Below are positions 34,001 through 41,404 of a DNA stretch of 64,000 nucleotides, piece after piece. Position 1 is the first letter of the stretch. Each line of letters begins with the position of its first letter. Under the pieces are notes generated by a model. The model did not search any database. It was not told where the DNA came from and saw nothing but the letters and a program-made list of their open reading frames with translations. This stretch comes from Albula goreensis (Eukaryota > Chordata > Actinopteri > Albuliformes > Albulidae). The DNA is taken from contig CM040744.1 of the NCBI GenBank assembly GCA_022829145.1, forward strand, positions 682,001 through 746,000, in the 5' to 3' direction. Both the position numbers and the translations under genes were made by a program.

Positions 34001-36769
34001 TTCAAAATATCCATCTTTATGTATTATAGCGCCGTGGACAAACAGGATGTCAATCAGCGTTCTGCAAAAAGGACGTTTCATCACGGAATAATCGTTTTGG
34101 CTGACAAGTGATATGAATTCAAGTGAAAAAGCCATAATGTGGCGTAAAGTAGGTCATCAGATAGGGACTATATACAGTTCAAAATAATTCCATATATTCA
34201 AATTATGTATATTGATATCAATATGCTACATAGACGTTGACAAGCGCAAACAAATAAAGACGAGGATTGTTGAGCCAAGCCGTTCGGTTGTTGGAATCGG
34301 CGATGTGTGTACTAAGCAGCGTTTTGTAGCGCCCAAATAACTTTAGGGGTCTATTCAGACTTGCCCGTTTGGGGTGGAGATTCATAGAAATTGTGGCGTT
34401 TCTAATTAAAATACCCTCTAAGCGAATTCAGACATTGACTTCAGCGAATTTTCAGGGTGCGTGTCCTACGCGCATAACAACCCTGTATTAAGACGTGCAC
34501 TCCTATCGATCAGACTTTGATAAAACCTTTTTTTTTTCCAGTGTTGCCGTATTGCATGAATTTGGGTAACTGTACAAATCATTTAATTATTTCTGGATAA
34601 CAGGCGCACGTAAAAGTATTACTCTTACCATCGCCAACAATTGAGTTGAATTTGAAATGCATGGCTGCATTTTGGCCCGTGTTCCTCAGTCCCCACGTCT
34701 CAAATAAATAAAAACTAACGCTTTTGGAGTGTTGTGCTTTATTAACTCTATGAACCCACGGGTAATAACTCAGGTCTTACATCTTATCATATGCCAAAAC
34801 AGATGTAATCATCAGGTCTAGTAAAAAAAAATTATTTACCATAGATACTCAGTACATTAAAATATGATATCAAGCAATGTTTATCGTTCAACGATAAACC
34901 ACGCTGTGAAAATTGTTTGACAGTAAACCTCAGGGATTTTATTTACTTCATTAACCTAAAATCGAATGAAACAGTATCCAAACCTAAAGTAAGAAGCTGA
35001 GATTGCAGTTTAATCAAGGAAGGTGACACAAACAGAAATGCAACGGGTTTACGTAAGTTGTACAGTTAAAACACCAGCGACTTTGCAGTGTAAATACTCG
35101 TGGTTTCCTTGTATTATAGCAGTAGGCGTTCAGTATAATAAACATGTTGTTTACCGTGTAATTTATCAAATTACAAGACAGGTAGTTTATTAAACATGAA
35201 AACCTAACCGTGCTCTTTCCGCCTAGACCAATTTTAATGGCTGTCGGGAGATGTGGTTGTTATTCGTGTTTTACCTCATCCAAGTTCCTCACTGCCGCAC
35301 TCTGATTCACCAAACAAAATGATCCAGGTGTTATCGGCAGGACAGAGTGCATACACGAGACTTGTACCTGGTTCGACTCAAATGAATAAATATACTCTTT
35401 CAGCACGACTAACTGTTTATTGGACATTGGGATAGACTGACGGACACACCGAGAGGCTGATTATAGCTAAGTATGAAAAATTCAAAACATGAGCGGGTAC
35501 TGTGTTGTCCTTACGTTGATATCCAGCATTGCAATTCCTGACAAAATGTATACGTTGTTGCTACTGCTACTTCACAAAAGTGCATATTAACATTTTAAGT
35601 TTATTGCCCATAAGTAGTACAACTAGTATCTGATCTTGACACATCATTTCTCAGTAGGCTATATTTTAACCAGATCTACCGGCTACGAATGAAATCAATT
35701 TGATTTAAATATATTAAAAACCATTAACTACGCTTAACCGAACTACTCGGCTCTTACATGTAGATTGCGCTGCATGATTTTTTTCGAATACAATTGCTGT
35801 ATCTGATAACATACATTGAAGCCACTTACAGGGCCATCAAGTTTTCGTGGGGGCATATCATTTTCCTGGCTGAATTAGCATTATTCAACATCCTATATAC
35901 TATATCCTAAAGGGTCCTCCTACTTTTCTGCCCTCCCCGGGCCGGGCGTGGCCACATAGGCCAGATCAAAATACAAATAAGAATTTTCTGCGTATCTATT
36001 ACCGCGGAAAAAACGCTGAGCGCCCTCAAGTCAGAATTCCCTGCTTAGTTGCCCCCAGACATAAGAAAGCAAATGCATTTCAAAGAAACAAAACGCTATG
36101 TTGTTTTATGAGCACACTTTCACTATCCTGGTGGGCATTTTAGTGGGTGGAAGAAAATGTTTGTACATGCAGTTACAACTGCAAAGCAAAAAACAAAACA
36201 AAAAAAAAATATCCATAACATCTTTTTATATATAGGCTAAATATAGATTGGTATGTGTGATAATCCACACAACACAAAATATGTTTTATTTTCCTTTTCT
36301 GTCAATGATTAACTGACAGAAAACTTAAAACGATTGCTCAGAAGAAGTTTACTGCACAGACACGGTTGGTACAGTTAAGACTAGAATTAAGTGCTGGAGA
36401 TTTCATTCAATTCTTGAATAATATGCATAATATCCTATTGTAATTTAAAAAACGGATCGATTTTCCTGTAAGATTTGCTAATTTCACATCAGAAAAATAA
36501 AACAATCTGAGTAATAATACAACGGCATTTTTCAGCTCTTTTCTTTTTCACTGTACAGTGAATACCGTGTATAAGATAATTATATAATACACTGTCGGGT
36601 AAGCATCTCTTACTGATATTTACTTATGGAATATATATCTTACCCTTCCCTCCGTATCAATACCCAGAATCCTATCTTCTAGAACTTCCACCGGTGCATT
36701 TTCGTTTGAGTGCACAAATGTTCCCCTGAAGACTCTTGCAATGTCTACTAGAGCGTCGTTTGAGCTCAT
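22414..36769 (-). CDS. gda: Guanine deaminase (guanase), complete gene, 14 coding exons
   Basis: Gda hydrolyses guanine to xanthine and ammonia in cytosolic purine breakdown; in mammals (cypin) it also binds PSD-95 and tubulin. The 14 exons join in frame to 451 residues (human 454) on the minus strand: 36,644-36,769; 33,886-33,974; 32,452-32,623; 30,515-30,602; 29,286-29,391; 28,522-28,549; 27,450-27,557; 26,704-26,811; 24,920-25,017; 24,461-24,528; 23,461-23,607; 22,980-23,098; 22,672-22,699; 22,414-22,484. All introns are GT-AG. The amidohydrolase zinc ligands are present: H83 and H85 (PGLVDTHIHAS), H241 (SHISE), H280 (VMAHAC) and D331 (GTDVAGG). E244 in SHISE is the expected proton shuttle. 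Each sits one residue later than in human. The start is the only ATG in frame at the head of exon 1, next to a TATA box. The C terminus lacks the strict human SSSV end (it is QESV) but keeps a PDZ-type S-V terminus. I see no lesion. Confidence 0.96.
22672..22699 (-). CDS. gda: gda exon 13 (28-nt microexon)
   Basis: VILEKFLNL plus the first base of G429. It is bounded by a TTCAG acceptor and a GTAAGT donor. Human has VIQKFLYLG at this place. Confidence 0.93.
22775..22930. repeat. CA-rich degenerate repeat in gda intron 12
   Basis: ACACAC and ACATACA motifs repeat through most of the 280-bp intron between exons 12 and 13. Confidence 0.75.
22980..23098 (-). CDS. gda: gda exon 12
   Basis: Residues 380-419. 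It contains GNFEVGKDFDAILVDPFAAD, the C-terminal metal-dependent hydrolase segment that closes the small beta domain. The acceptor is TCCTCAG and the donor GTGAGT. Confidence 0.96.
23461..23607 (-). CDS. gda: gda exon 11
   Basis: It begins by completing D331, the aspartate that activates the zinc-bound water (DVAGGYSPSMLDAIRRALD), and continues to EEVFRLATLGGSQ. Residues 331-379. Confidence 0.96.
23608..24460 (-). other. gda: gda intron 10
   Basis: AT-rich. It holds a short GT/TATA/CA palindromic microsatellite at 23,650-23,690 and the dispersed repeat copy at 24,240-24,415. No other gene seen. Confidence 0.7.
24240..24415. repeat. Dispersed repeat copy 2, partly palindromic
   Basis: It has the TAGCTCCGCCCATTTGCGG then TGTCATGAA block in plus orientation and also an inverted version of the same parts (ATGGGTGGGTGGAGC and TTGAACCAATCAAAATTTT) on its left side. 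This suggests an inverted-repeat element. Confidence 0.5.
24461..24528 (-). CDS. gda: gda exon 10
   Basis: Residues 309-330 (LCSGMLDVRRVLKHNVKLGL then GT) plus the first base of D331. I chose the acceptor CCCAG at 24,529-24,530 because it keeps the human spacing (NLSLSSGFLNV). A second in-frame AG lies 9 bases inside the exon and would drop three residues. Confidence 0.9.
24672..24836. repeat. GGGGAGGGGC minisatellite in gda intron 9
   Basis: Five imperfect units of about 30-35 bases carry the core TAACTAAGGGGAGGGGCCWG. They fill nearly half of the 391-base intron. The plus strand is G-rich, so G-quadruplex formation is conceivable. Confidence 0.75.
24920..25017 (-). CDS. gda: gda exon 9
   Basis: Residues 276-307 (TVMAHACHLTDSELKLFRDT, then GASISHCPNSNI). 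H280 is the zinc ligand. Its 3' splice site is preceded by a (GAT)n microsatellite and not by a pyrimidine tract. Confidence 0.95.
25023..25083. repeat. (ATC)n microsatellite at the gda intron 8 acceptor
   Basis: On the minus strand this is (GAT)n ending GGTGATTGACAG at the splice site. On the plus strand it is CATCATC repeated about 15 times with a few CACTAT interruptions. Confidence 0.95.
25084..26703 (-). other. gda: gda intron 8, remaining part
   Basis: No other gene seen. It contains dispersed repeat copy 3 (26,420-26,595). Confidence 0.7.
26420..26595 (+). repeat. Dispersed repeat copy 3
   Basis: The blocks TTTTGATTGGTTGAA, TGACAGCTGATTGTAGCTCC and ACCCATTTTTGGTATCA occur in the same order as in the copy at 4,431-4,525. 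A second TTTACCAATCAT block in inverted sense lies at about 26,467. Confidence 0.5.
26704..26811 (-). CDS. gda: gda exon 8
   Basis: Residues 240-275, opening with SHISETKAEVNLVHELFPDY. H241 is a zinc ligand and E244 the likely proton shuttle. It ends KHNLLTNK, like human. The acceptor is CCAAG, a less common AAG type. Confidence 0.95.
26812..27449 (-). other. gda: gda intron 7
   Basis: AT-rich. Nothing else recognised. Confidence 0.7.
27450..27557 (-). CDS. gda: gda exon 7
   Basis: Residues 204-239: YALVKPVVTPRFALSCTTKL, then LDHLGEIAKNNDLHIQ. The VTPRF(A/S)LSC block is a hallmark of guanine deaminases and contributes to guanine binding. Confidence 0.96.
27967..28452. mobile_element. Nonautonomous inverted-repeat DNA element (GGCTGCGTTCCAATACT), gda intron 6
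   Basis: The left end GGCTGCGTTCCAATACT is mirrored exactly by the right end AGTATTGGAACGCAGCC. TAT flanks both sides (27,964-27,966 and 28,453-28,455). It is 486 bp without an ORF of its own, and the inner arms are rich in CTCCTTTCCTCC / GGAGGAAAGGAG. It is the shorter relative of the element at 7,282-8,630. The 3-bp target duplication suggests a PIF/Harbinger-like or similar transposase in trans. Confidence 0.8.
28522..28549 (-). CDS. gda: gda exon 6 (28-nt microexon)
   Basis: It completes R194 and codes for FIGELLKRK (residues 195-203), equivalent to human RFVSEMLQKN. The acceptor is TGACAG and the donor GTAAGT. Confidence 0.93.
28873..29242. mobile_element. Short inverted-repeat element in gda intron 5
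   Basis: The left end CCTGGTCCTGGAAAACCACA is mirrored by TGTGGTTTTCCATGACCAGG near the right end (29,205-29,223). The inside has TTGATTACACAGTTAACACACC. This looks like the CCTGATCCTGGA...-type repeat common in fish genomes. Confidence 0.55.
29286..29391 (-). CDS. gda: gda exon 5
   Basis: Residues 159-193: DKYGQRALVGKVCMDVNKAV, then DCYKETADLSTDETN. Human has DKFGQRAFVGKVCMDLND at this place. Confidence 0.96.
29505..29670. repeat. (CATA)n/(CATG)n microsatellite in gda intron 4
   Basis: Degenerate ATGCATGC and CATACATA units repeat over about 165 bases. Confidence 0.85.
29820..30340. other. GC/CpG-rich island inside gda intron 4
   Basis: This 500-base patch is much richer in G+C and CpG than its surroundings (CCGCCGCCTCCGCGCC, GGGAACCGGCCAGCCCGAC). 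It contains a plus-strand open frame of 176 codons (29,836-30,366). The protein shows no family I recognise. Other readings are an alternative promoter or enhancer of gda, a captured gene piece, or chance openness caused by high GC. I see no evidence that it is translated. Confidence 0.45.
30515..30602 (-). CDS. gda: gda exon 4
   Basis: Residues 130-158: KRTLKNGTTTACYFATIYTD, then STLLLGEIA. It is almost identical to human (RRTLKNGTTTACYFATIHTD). Confidence 0.97.
30603..32451 (-). other. gda: gda intron 3
   Basis: No other gene or clear repeat recognised in 1.85 kb. Confidence 0.65.
32452..32623 (-). CDS. gda: gda exon 3
   Basis: It completes H72 and runs to V129. It contains QFFMPGLVDTHIHASQYSYT with zinc ligands H83 and H85. 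The run LPxLQWLNTYTFPVE matches the guanase-specific segment that contributes to substrate binding. Confidence 0.97.
32624..33885 (-). other. gda: gda intron 2
   Basis: It holds a (GT)n plus purine-rich (GA) stretch at 32,970-33,145. No gene otherwise. Confidence 0.7.
33886..33974 (-). CDS. gda: gda exon 2
   Basis: Residues 43-71: IAFIGRAEEVGKLSQAWGFR, then ISDVKHLGA. This aligns with human IVFLEEASQQEKLAKEWCFK. It ends with two bases of H72. Confidence 0.94.
33975..36643 (-). other. gda: gda intron 1
   Basis: The largest gda intron, 2.7 kb and AT-rich. No repeat family or other gene recognised. Confidence 0.7.
36644..36769 (-). CDS. gda: gda exon 1 (start codon)
   Basis: Residues 1-42: MSSNDALVDIARVFRGTFVH, SNENAPVEVLEDRILGIDTE, GR. 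Human has HIFRGTFVHSTWTCPMEVLR at this place. The donor is AGG|GTAAGA. Confidence 0.95.
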
Positions 36770-36812
36770 CGTGCAGGCTGTGAAGCGGCACAGAGCGCAT
36801 TGCGGTCGCACG

Positions 36813-36820
36813 CATATATA
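36813..36820 (-). promoter_or_regulatory. gda: TATA box of gda
   Basis: TATATATG reads on the minus strand about 45 bases upstream of the start codon, in a locally GC-rich stretch with CCCACTCCC just upstream. The distance implies a 5' UTR of only about 15-25 bases if this TATA is used. Confidence 0.6.
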
Positions 36821-36849
36821 GGGAGTGGGAGCGGTCACACACGCCTGTT

Positions 36850-37480
36850 GCGCCAGCCTCCCCCCCAACCCCTTTGGTGGGAGGCATCCAAGCGTGTGCG
36901 CGCTCAGTCCAAGGTTGCGCACAGGCTCCACCTGCGCTTGTTGGGAACTTTCCAGTTACACCGAATGGCGCTGGAGTGTGTGCAAAAGCAGTGTACAGTA
37001 GTAGTAATAGCAGTAGTGGGATGGCAGAAACTGTAAACGCAGACACAATGGTTATGTACAACATTTTTCATATTTTACAATTCAAGTGTACATTTGTTGT
37101 AATTTTGACACTGAATATAATATATCGATTTTACCCTTTAAACACAAGGAGGGGTAAACGATCTCAAACATATCAAGAGAAATGACAAAAACAGTAATAA
37201 ACAAACAAACAAACAAATAAACAGTATTCTGGCCATCTGGCCTGCAATGTTTCTCAAAGTGAAAACAAACCTTTACTTTCTGAACTTTTTTTTCTTCCAA
37301 CTTTTTATCTTATTCAACTAAACGATATCAATCATTTATTAAATATGTGTATTGTGTATTCAGTGAGTGTACAAATACACCGCGTTACATTCCACTCACT
37401 CCACAGAGTCCAATCTGAAAAAGTATCACAGTAAAAGGTTTATGTCAGAAGTCTGAGAAAGTACATTCTACACTGACAGA
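36850..37480. other. gda upstream intergenic sequence
   Basis: GC-rich up to about 36,960, then AT-rich. No gene seen. Confidence 0.5.
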
Positions 37481-37483
37481 TTT

Positions 37484-37886
37484 GGTATGGAAGCGCACTG
37501 CATTCACAAAAGAAAAAAAAACATTAGACACGTTATCTCGTAATTATGAGAAAGATCTCATAATTTGGACCGGGCCCAGATCACTTCGGACAAGAAGTAT
37601 GTCTGCTTTCATTGATACACTGTGTGTAATATGCGGCCCAAATTATTTCGCGCTATTAAACCTGTCCTGAATCGGTCTGTACAATTGCGAACAAGCAGGC
37701 ACAAATAAGAAACCGTTTAAGAAATTGGAAGGTGGATCGGGACTTACAAATAAGATGCGAATAAGAAACCAACTTCAGCCTCGTAGACTAACTTAACTTT
37801 CCTCATTACGAGATGTTTTCTCATAATTACGACGTAAGGTGTCTAATTTTTATTTCTCTTTTGTGAATGCAACGCACTTCCGTAAC
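37484..37886. mobile_element. Palindromic inverted-repeat element (~400 bp)
   Basis: The left arm GCACTGCATTCACAAAAG...ATTAGACACGTTATCTCG then TAATTATGAGAAA (37,494-37,560) is mirrored by the right arm TTTTCTCATAATTACG...TGTCTAATTTTT...CTTTTGTGAATGCAACGC (37,812-37,876). The arms are about 80 bp. No ORF of its own is recognised. Confidence 0.75.
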
Positions 37887-38290
37887 TTTGAGCCGTATTG
37901 TCCTCTGCAAACTACAGTTTATTTAATACAAAACCTTTCACTACAGTGGGCATTCAGTGGATTCTCTAGAGCAGCAGAAACTGGACACAAATAGAATGAC
38001 ACACTGTGCAGTGATTGTGTGTTAGTCTGTTTGGGAAAAACTTATACACAAGGGAGCTAAATGATGCAACTGGATCTACAGACATCAGCTGACTGCTTTT
38101 TCTTGAGATATAGTAATCACACAGAGATTGCAGCAGGTAACCAAGTAATTAGTCTCACATGCCAGAATCGTGTGTCTTTAGAGCAATTAACCTGCTTCTT
38201 TTCATTGCAAGAAATATCTTCTTTTCAACTGTATAAACTCAGCAGAGGCAGGTCCAAGAGGACAGTAACAATCCAGACTAACTCACCTAG

Positions 38291-39413
38291 GGTGCGTTTC
38301 CCAAAACCGTCGTAGTCTTACTGTGGTTGCACTACCTTTGTGAGAACTGTAGTTAGCTGTTTTGGTGCCCGACGAACATTCGCAACCACCGTTGGAAAGT
38401 TGCGTAGTTGGAACGACAACCTTGGAGCTGTAGTCAGAGGCGTAGTTCGTTGTTAGCTCCTCTCCACCGAGTCAAACCAACACGACACAGGCAAGTTTCT
38501 CAGCGGTCGTTAGTAAAGCTGAATTAAATAAGACTATTTTTGTCAGCCAATCTGTAAGTTTTAACAAGATCTTGCTGATGAAGTAGATTTGTGTTTACAG
38601 GTTTTCGCATTTACAAAGTTCGTAGTGTCCTTTTAAGCTACGTGAATATTGTATTCCAATATGGTTCGTCTTGGCAATAACTAACCAATTTGTCCAAACA
38701 AATTAAAATCAATAGACCAGGTGATGCAAAATTCCTAACTAAAGCTCAGAGAAGATACAGTACAAGATGCACACGGGAGGGGAAGGGAATACTCCTGATT
38801 AAATTTGCATAATTATTTTTATTTGCGAAAAATAATAATAATGATAATACATTTTACCTATAGACCACTTTTCTTTATACACAAAGAGACTTTGCCGAAA
38901 AAAGGTCTTACTTCCTCTTTTGCTCTGGTAAAAAAAATAATAAAGTAAATAAATACATTTTCCTCCCGGGTGCATGTTGGACATATACCTGTCCTACCAA
39001 AGTAATTTCAGGTGTGGATGGATAGAGGGATTGATAGATAAAAATGAACTGCGTTTATAAAACGGTTTTTTTCTGGTTTTCAGACAGTGAGCCATACATC
39101 TACCCTGAATTAACATGCATAAATTGGTTGCTTCAAATGTGATATGCTTCAAACGTTCAGTAATCATCTTTGTTCATGACACTACCTGAGTTTTGGAACG
39201 GGTCGCAGTATTTTAAGAAAGTGAAAGACTCCGAACGCTGATTCGTGTCAGTTACAACTACGAACTACTGTGGTTCATACAACCGTTGTTCCCATTTGCG
39301 ACGTACTTACTATGGTTTTGGGGAACAGTCGTAACTAGGAAATTAGTTTCTCTAACGACCCATCTTACTAACGTTGTCATTCGTGACTACCGTTGTTGCT
39401 TGGGAAACTCACC
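38291..39413. mobile_element. Nonautonomous inverted-repeat DNA element (GGTGCGTTTCCCAA)
   Basis: The left end GGTGCGTTTCCCAA is mirrored by TTGGGAAACTCACC at the right end. CTAG flanks both sides (38,287-38,290 and 39,414-39,417). The outer 150-200 bases on each side are full of short direct and inverted units (CGTAGTT, AACTACG, CAACCGTTG, AACGACAAC). No transposase is seen in 1.12 kb. A 2-bp TA target duplication is an equally good reading of the ends. Confidence 0.7.
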
Positions 39414-39429
39414 CTAGGGTGTCTCAAGA

Positions 39430-40530
39430 GCTCTCCAGGCATGACCATCTGCGTCATGTGACCACCAAGCGTCATGCTTGCTTCTGGAGAATGCACACAA
39501 GAATACCCACATCAGGTTACATTCCCGTTTTATTTCTGAGCTCTATCCTCTCAAGAACTGATTCCCAAATGAAAATTCCTCATGCCAGCAGGTTTGATTG
39601 ATCTGAAGGATACGCATGCAAAAAAAAAAAAATAGACTTGTGAACAAGACCAAGCACGAGCAGCAATGACATGCTCGCTCATTAGCCGTCTCAAAGCCCC
39701 CCAGTCGGCTCCTGGTCTTGGAAGCACTCTCGATTTTACGGACGAGCACCACGCTGACACGCTGTGAAATGCGGTCAGCATTAGCGTCAGCATATTGTGT
39801 GGAGCTGCACCATCTAAGCAGAACTGGTTTCTGGCCGGTTTGTCTCAGAGATATGTGGGGTTTCTCTTTTGAGAATTTAGGGATTATGTAACATAATCGC
39901 TTTTTTTCTTCTTTTTTCTTACAGTTTATCTTGACCGCTAAGATGCCTTTCTTGAAATAGTTCTCTGTTTCCCAAAGCTCTTGACAAAATTGCAAAACTA
40001 CACACTCATCTCCACAAACATCAACCTTCCATGTCAAAACCATATAATCTTACATCTAAACCAAACTTTGCCTTCAGACATCACACCAGTGAGATGAATT
40101 CAAAACACTTCTGTAAAAACTGTTTCTGCAATGAATAATGCGACTCTACATGATGAGCACAATATAATACACAAAATATGAATACATTGTCAAAGGTTTT
40201 AATCCCTCGATGTACTGTGTGTAGTACACTAAACTTTTGAGTTGTGTGTTGCTCTGGATAACAGTGTATACAGAATGCCTGTAATGTAATGCAACGTAAA
40301 CTGACATTGAGTGACGAAATAAAACATGCAACTAATAAAGAACATAGAGAACAGTAAAATAATTTCCACATCTACAAATAAAAACTAATAAAAAAAAAAA
40401 AAAAACAAAACAGTTTGTTCATCATGACATCACATCTATTCTGCCTTAGCACCCTGTCTCTGGTCTGAGATTCTCATCAACATCACAGGCAATGTTATCC
40501 TTAGCCAGGCAGCAGGGGAAAAAAACTCTT
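39430..40530. other. Intergenic region, no gene recognised
   Basis: Only unrecognised ORFs on the minus strand at 39,543-40,371. They match nothing I know and have no neighbouring exons. Confidence 0.5.
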
Positions 40531-40534
40531 GTAT

Positions 40535-40740
40535 GCAGCATGTAGTCTAGTGGCTAAGGTAAATGACTGGTACCCCAGAGGTTGGTGGTTCAAGCCCCAG
40601 TCCAGGCAAGAGCACCATTGCTGTTGGGCCCTTGCGCAAGGCCCTTAACCCCACATTGCTCCCAGGAGGAATTGGCCCCTGGCCCCTAATCAACTGTAAG
40701 TCGCTTTGGATAAAAGCGTCAGCTAAATGATAATGATAAC
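40535..40740 (+). mobile_element. tRNA-headed SINE with L2-type tail, copy 2
   Basis: The head is GCAGCATGTAGTCTAGTGGC, with a B-box-like GGTTCAAGCCCCAG and the central TTGGGCCCTTGCGCAAGGCC. The tail GTCGCTTTGGATAAAAGCGT then CAGCTAAATGA is intact, followed by TAATGATAA. Confidence 0.9.
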
Positions 40741-40859
40741 GCCTTATCCATCCCTGGCAAGCCTCAACCATGATATCTAAACAAGTCCCCAATATGGCCT
40801 GAAGGAGGTAAACATGGATGTATGGGTCTCGTTCATAGGACTCTTACATTAAACTTAAC

Positions 40860-40955
40860 ATTATAGGCTTTCAGCAGAAGCTCTTATCCAGAGCGACTTA
40901 CACTTACACACTAAGTGCATTTCTTTCGGGACAAGGGTGTTGAAGGAGAACATGA
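40860..40955 (-). mobile_element. L2-type retroposon 3' tail fragment
   Basis: CTTATCCAGAGCGACTTACA is the reverse complement of the L2/SINE tail. AAGTGCATTTCTTTCGGGAC follows, as in the fragment at 12,462. Confidence 0.65.
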
Positions 40956-41217
40956 AGGGAGAAGGATGTTGCTGAAACTCAGGCTGTTACTCAACCAGTC
41001 ACGAACCAGAGCAGCCCGGTGGAAACTGACATTGTCCCAAATGACAACATAGAATGGCTGTTCTGGTTGTGCTGATTCCCTGTGGTCTAGTCAACATACA
41101 TGATCTCACAAACCACTGAAGTTCCGGATTATAGAAGCTACTGGGAAGATGTAATTCACCCAGTGTTGGCTTTGATAGGGTGACAGGGTAAAAGGCACAT
41201 CTCAACATTATCCTCAT

Positions 41218-41400
41218 TAAGCTGACACTTTTTATCCAAAGCAACTTACAGCCAGTTCCCCCTGGGAGCAATGTGGGGTTAAGGGCCTTGCTCAGGGGCC
41301 CAACAGGAATGGTGTTCTTGCTGTGGCTGGACTGGGGCTTGAACCACCAGCCTCTAGGGTCACAGTCATTTACCTTAGCCACTAGACTACAGGCTGCCCC
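41218..41400 (-). mobile_element. tRNA-headed SINE with L2-type tail, copy 3 (inverted)
   Basis: This is a reverse-oriented copy. The tail TTTTATCCAAAGCAACTTAC is at 41,228, the centre TTAAGGGCCTTGCTCAGGGG at 41,279, and the head TTAGCCACTAGACTACAGGC at 41,375. Confidence 0.9.
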
Positions 41401-41404
41401 AACT

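Noticed and set aside
33832-34135. Alternative frames over gda exon 2
   Set aside because: The guanase reading in another frame has conserved residues and splice sites. These are shadows.
39543-40371. Minus-strand frames of 166 and 96 codons
   Set aside because: No recognisable family; AT-rich, with lysine runs from poly(A).
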